Origin: Microcaldota archaeon
Lineage (GTDB): Archaea; Micrarchaeota; Micrarchaeia; Micrarchaeales; CABMGC01
Assembly (NCBI GenBank): GCA_021791245.1
Contig: JAJYWY010000015.1
Coordinates: forward strand, 1-39,144
Length of the DNA stretch: 39,144 nt
Reading direction: 5' to 3'
A model generated the notes under the pieces. The model did not search any database. It was not told the DNA's origin and saw only the letters and a program-made list of their open reading frames with translations. The position numbers and the translations under genes are program-made. Below are positions 39,097 to 39,144 of the stretch, piece by piece. Numbering within the stretch: position 1 is the stretch's first letter; each line of letters begins with the position of its first letter.

Positions 39097-39144
39097 ATGT
39101 CAAGAGGCTATATATCATCAAAGACAAGCGTGCATTATGTCGGA
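39097..39144 (+). CDS. tnpA: Possible N-terminus of IS200/IS605 TnpA (MSRGYISSKTSVHYVG…)
   Basis: Resembles TnpA starts of the S-V-[YH]-x-[LV]-x-Y-H type; truncated by window edge. Confidence 0.4.
   Translation, partial: MSRGYISSKTSVHYVG

Overview
The window is an AT-rich archaeal chromosome segment. Protein content suggests an ultrasmall, acid-mine-type DPANN/Micrarchaeota-like genome (RpoL, L30e, S19e, L39e, LX, eIF6, NMD3, PDCD5, archaeal EF-1A/EF-2). This assignment comes from reading the proteins; no search was run. Main blocks: (1) a compact mer-like operon: CC-containing membrane protein, TlpA-like thioredoxin, ArsR regulator, and MerA with a C-terminal CC pair and an apparent AUA start; (2) a pilin-anchored beta-propeller surface protein interrupted by one in-frame TGA; (3) a methyltransferase / Trm112-like pair and a glycosyltransferase; (4) a complete 2-oxoacid dehydrogenase operon (E1a, E1b, E2, E3, alpha/beta hydrolase), with a lipoate ligase about 6 kb away; (5) a membrane-anchored tandem-AAA ATPase, a NuoI-like ferredoxin and a uridine kinase-CYTH fusion; (6) translation gene clusters; (7) an Lhr-like helicase with a metallophosphoesterase. 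Three copies of an IS200/IS605-type subterminal hairpin (about 463, 35335 and 38990) are present. The last lies just upstream of what looks like the start of a TnpA gene cut by the window edge. The first lies at the end of a roughly 350-nt intergenic region rich in RNA-like hairpins, directly upstream of the mer-like operon.
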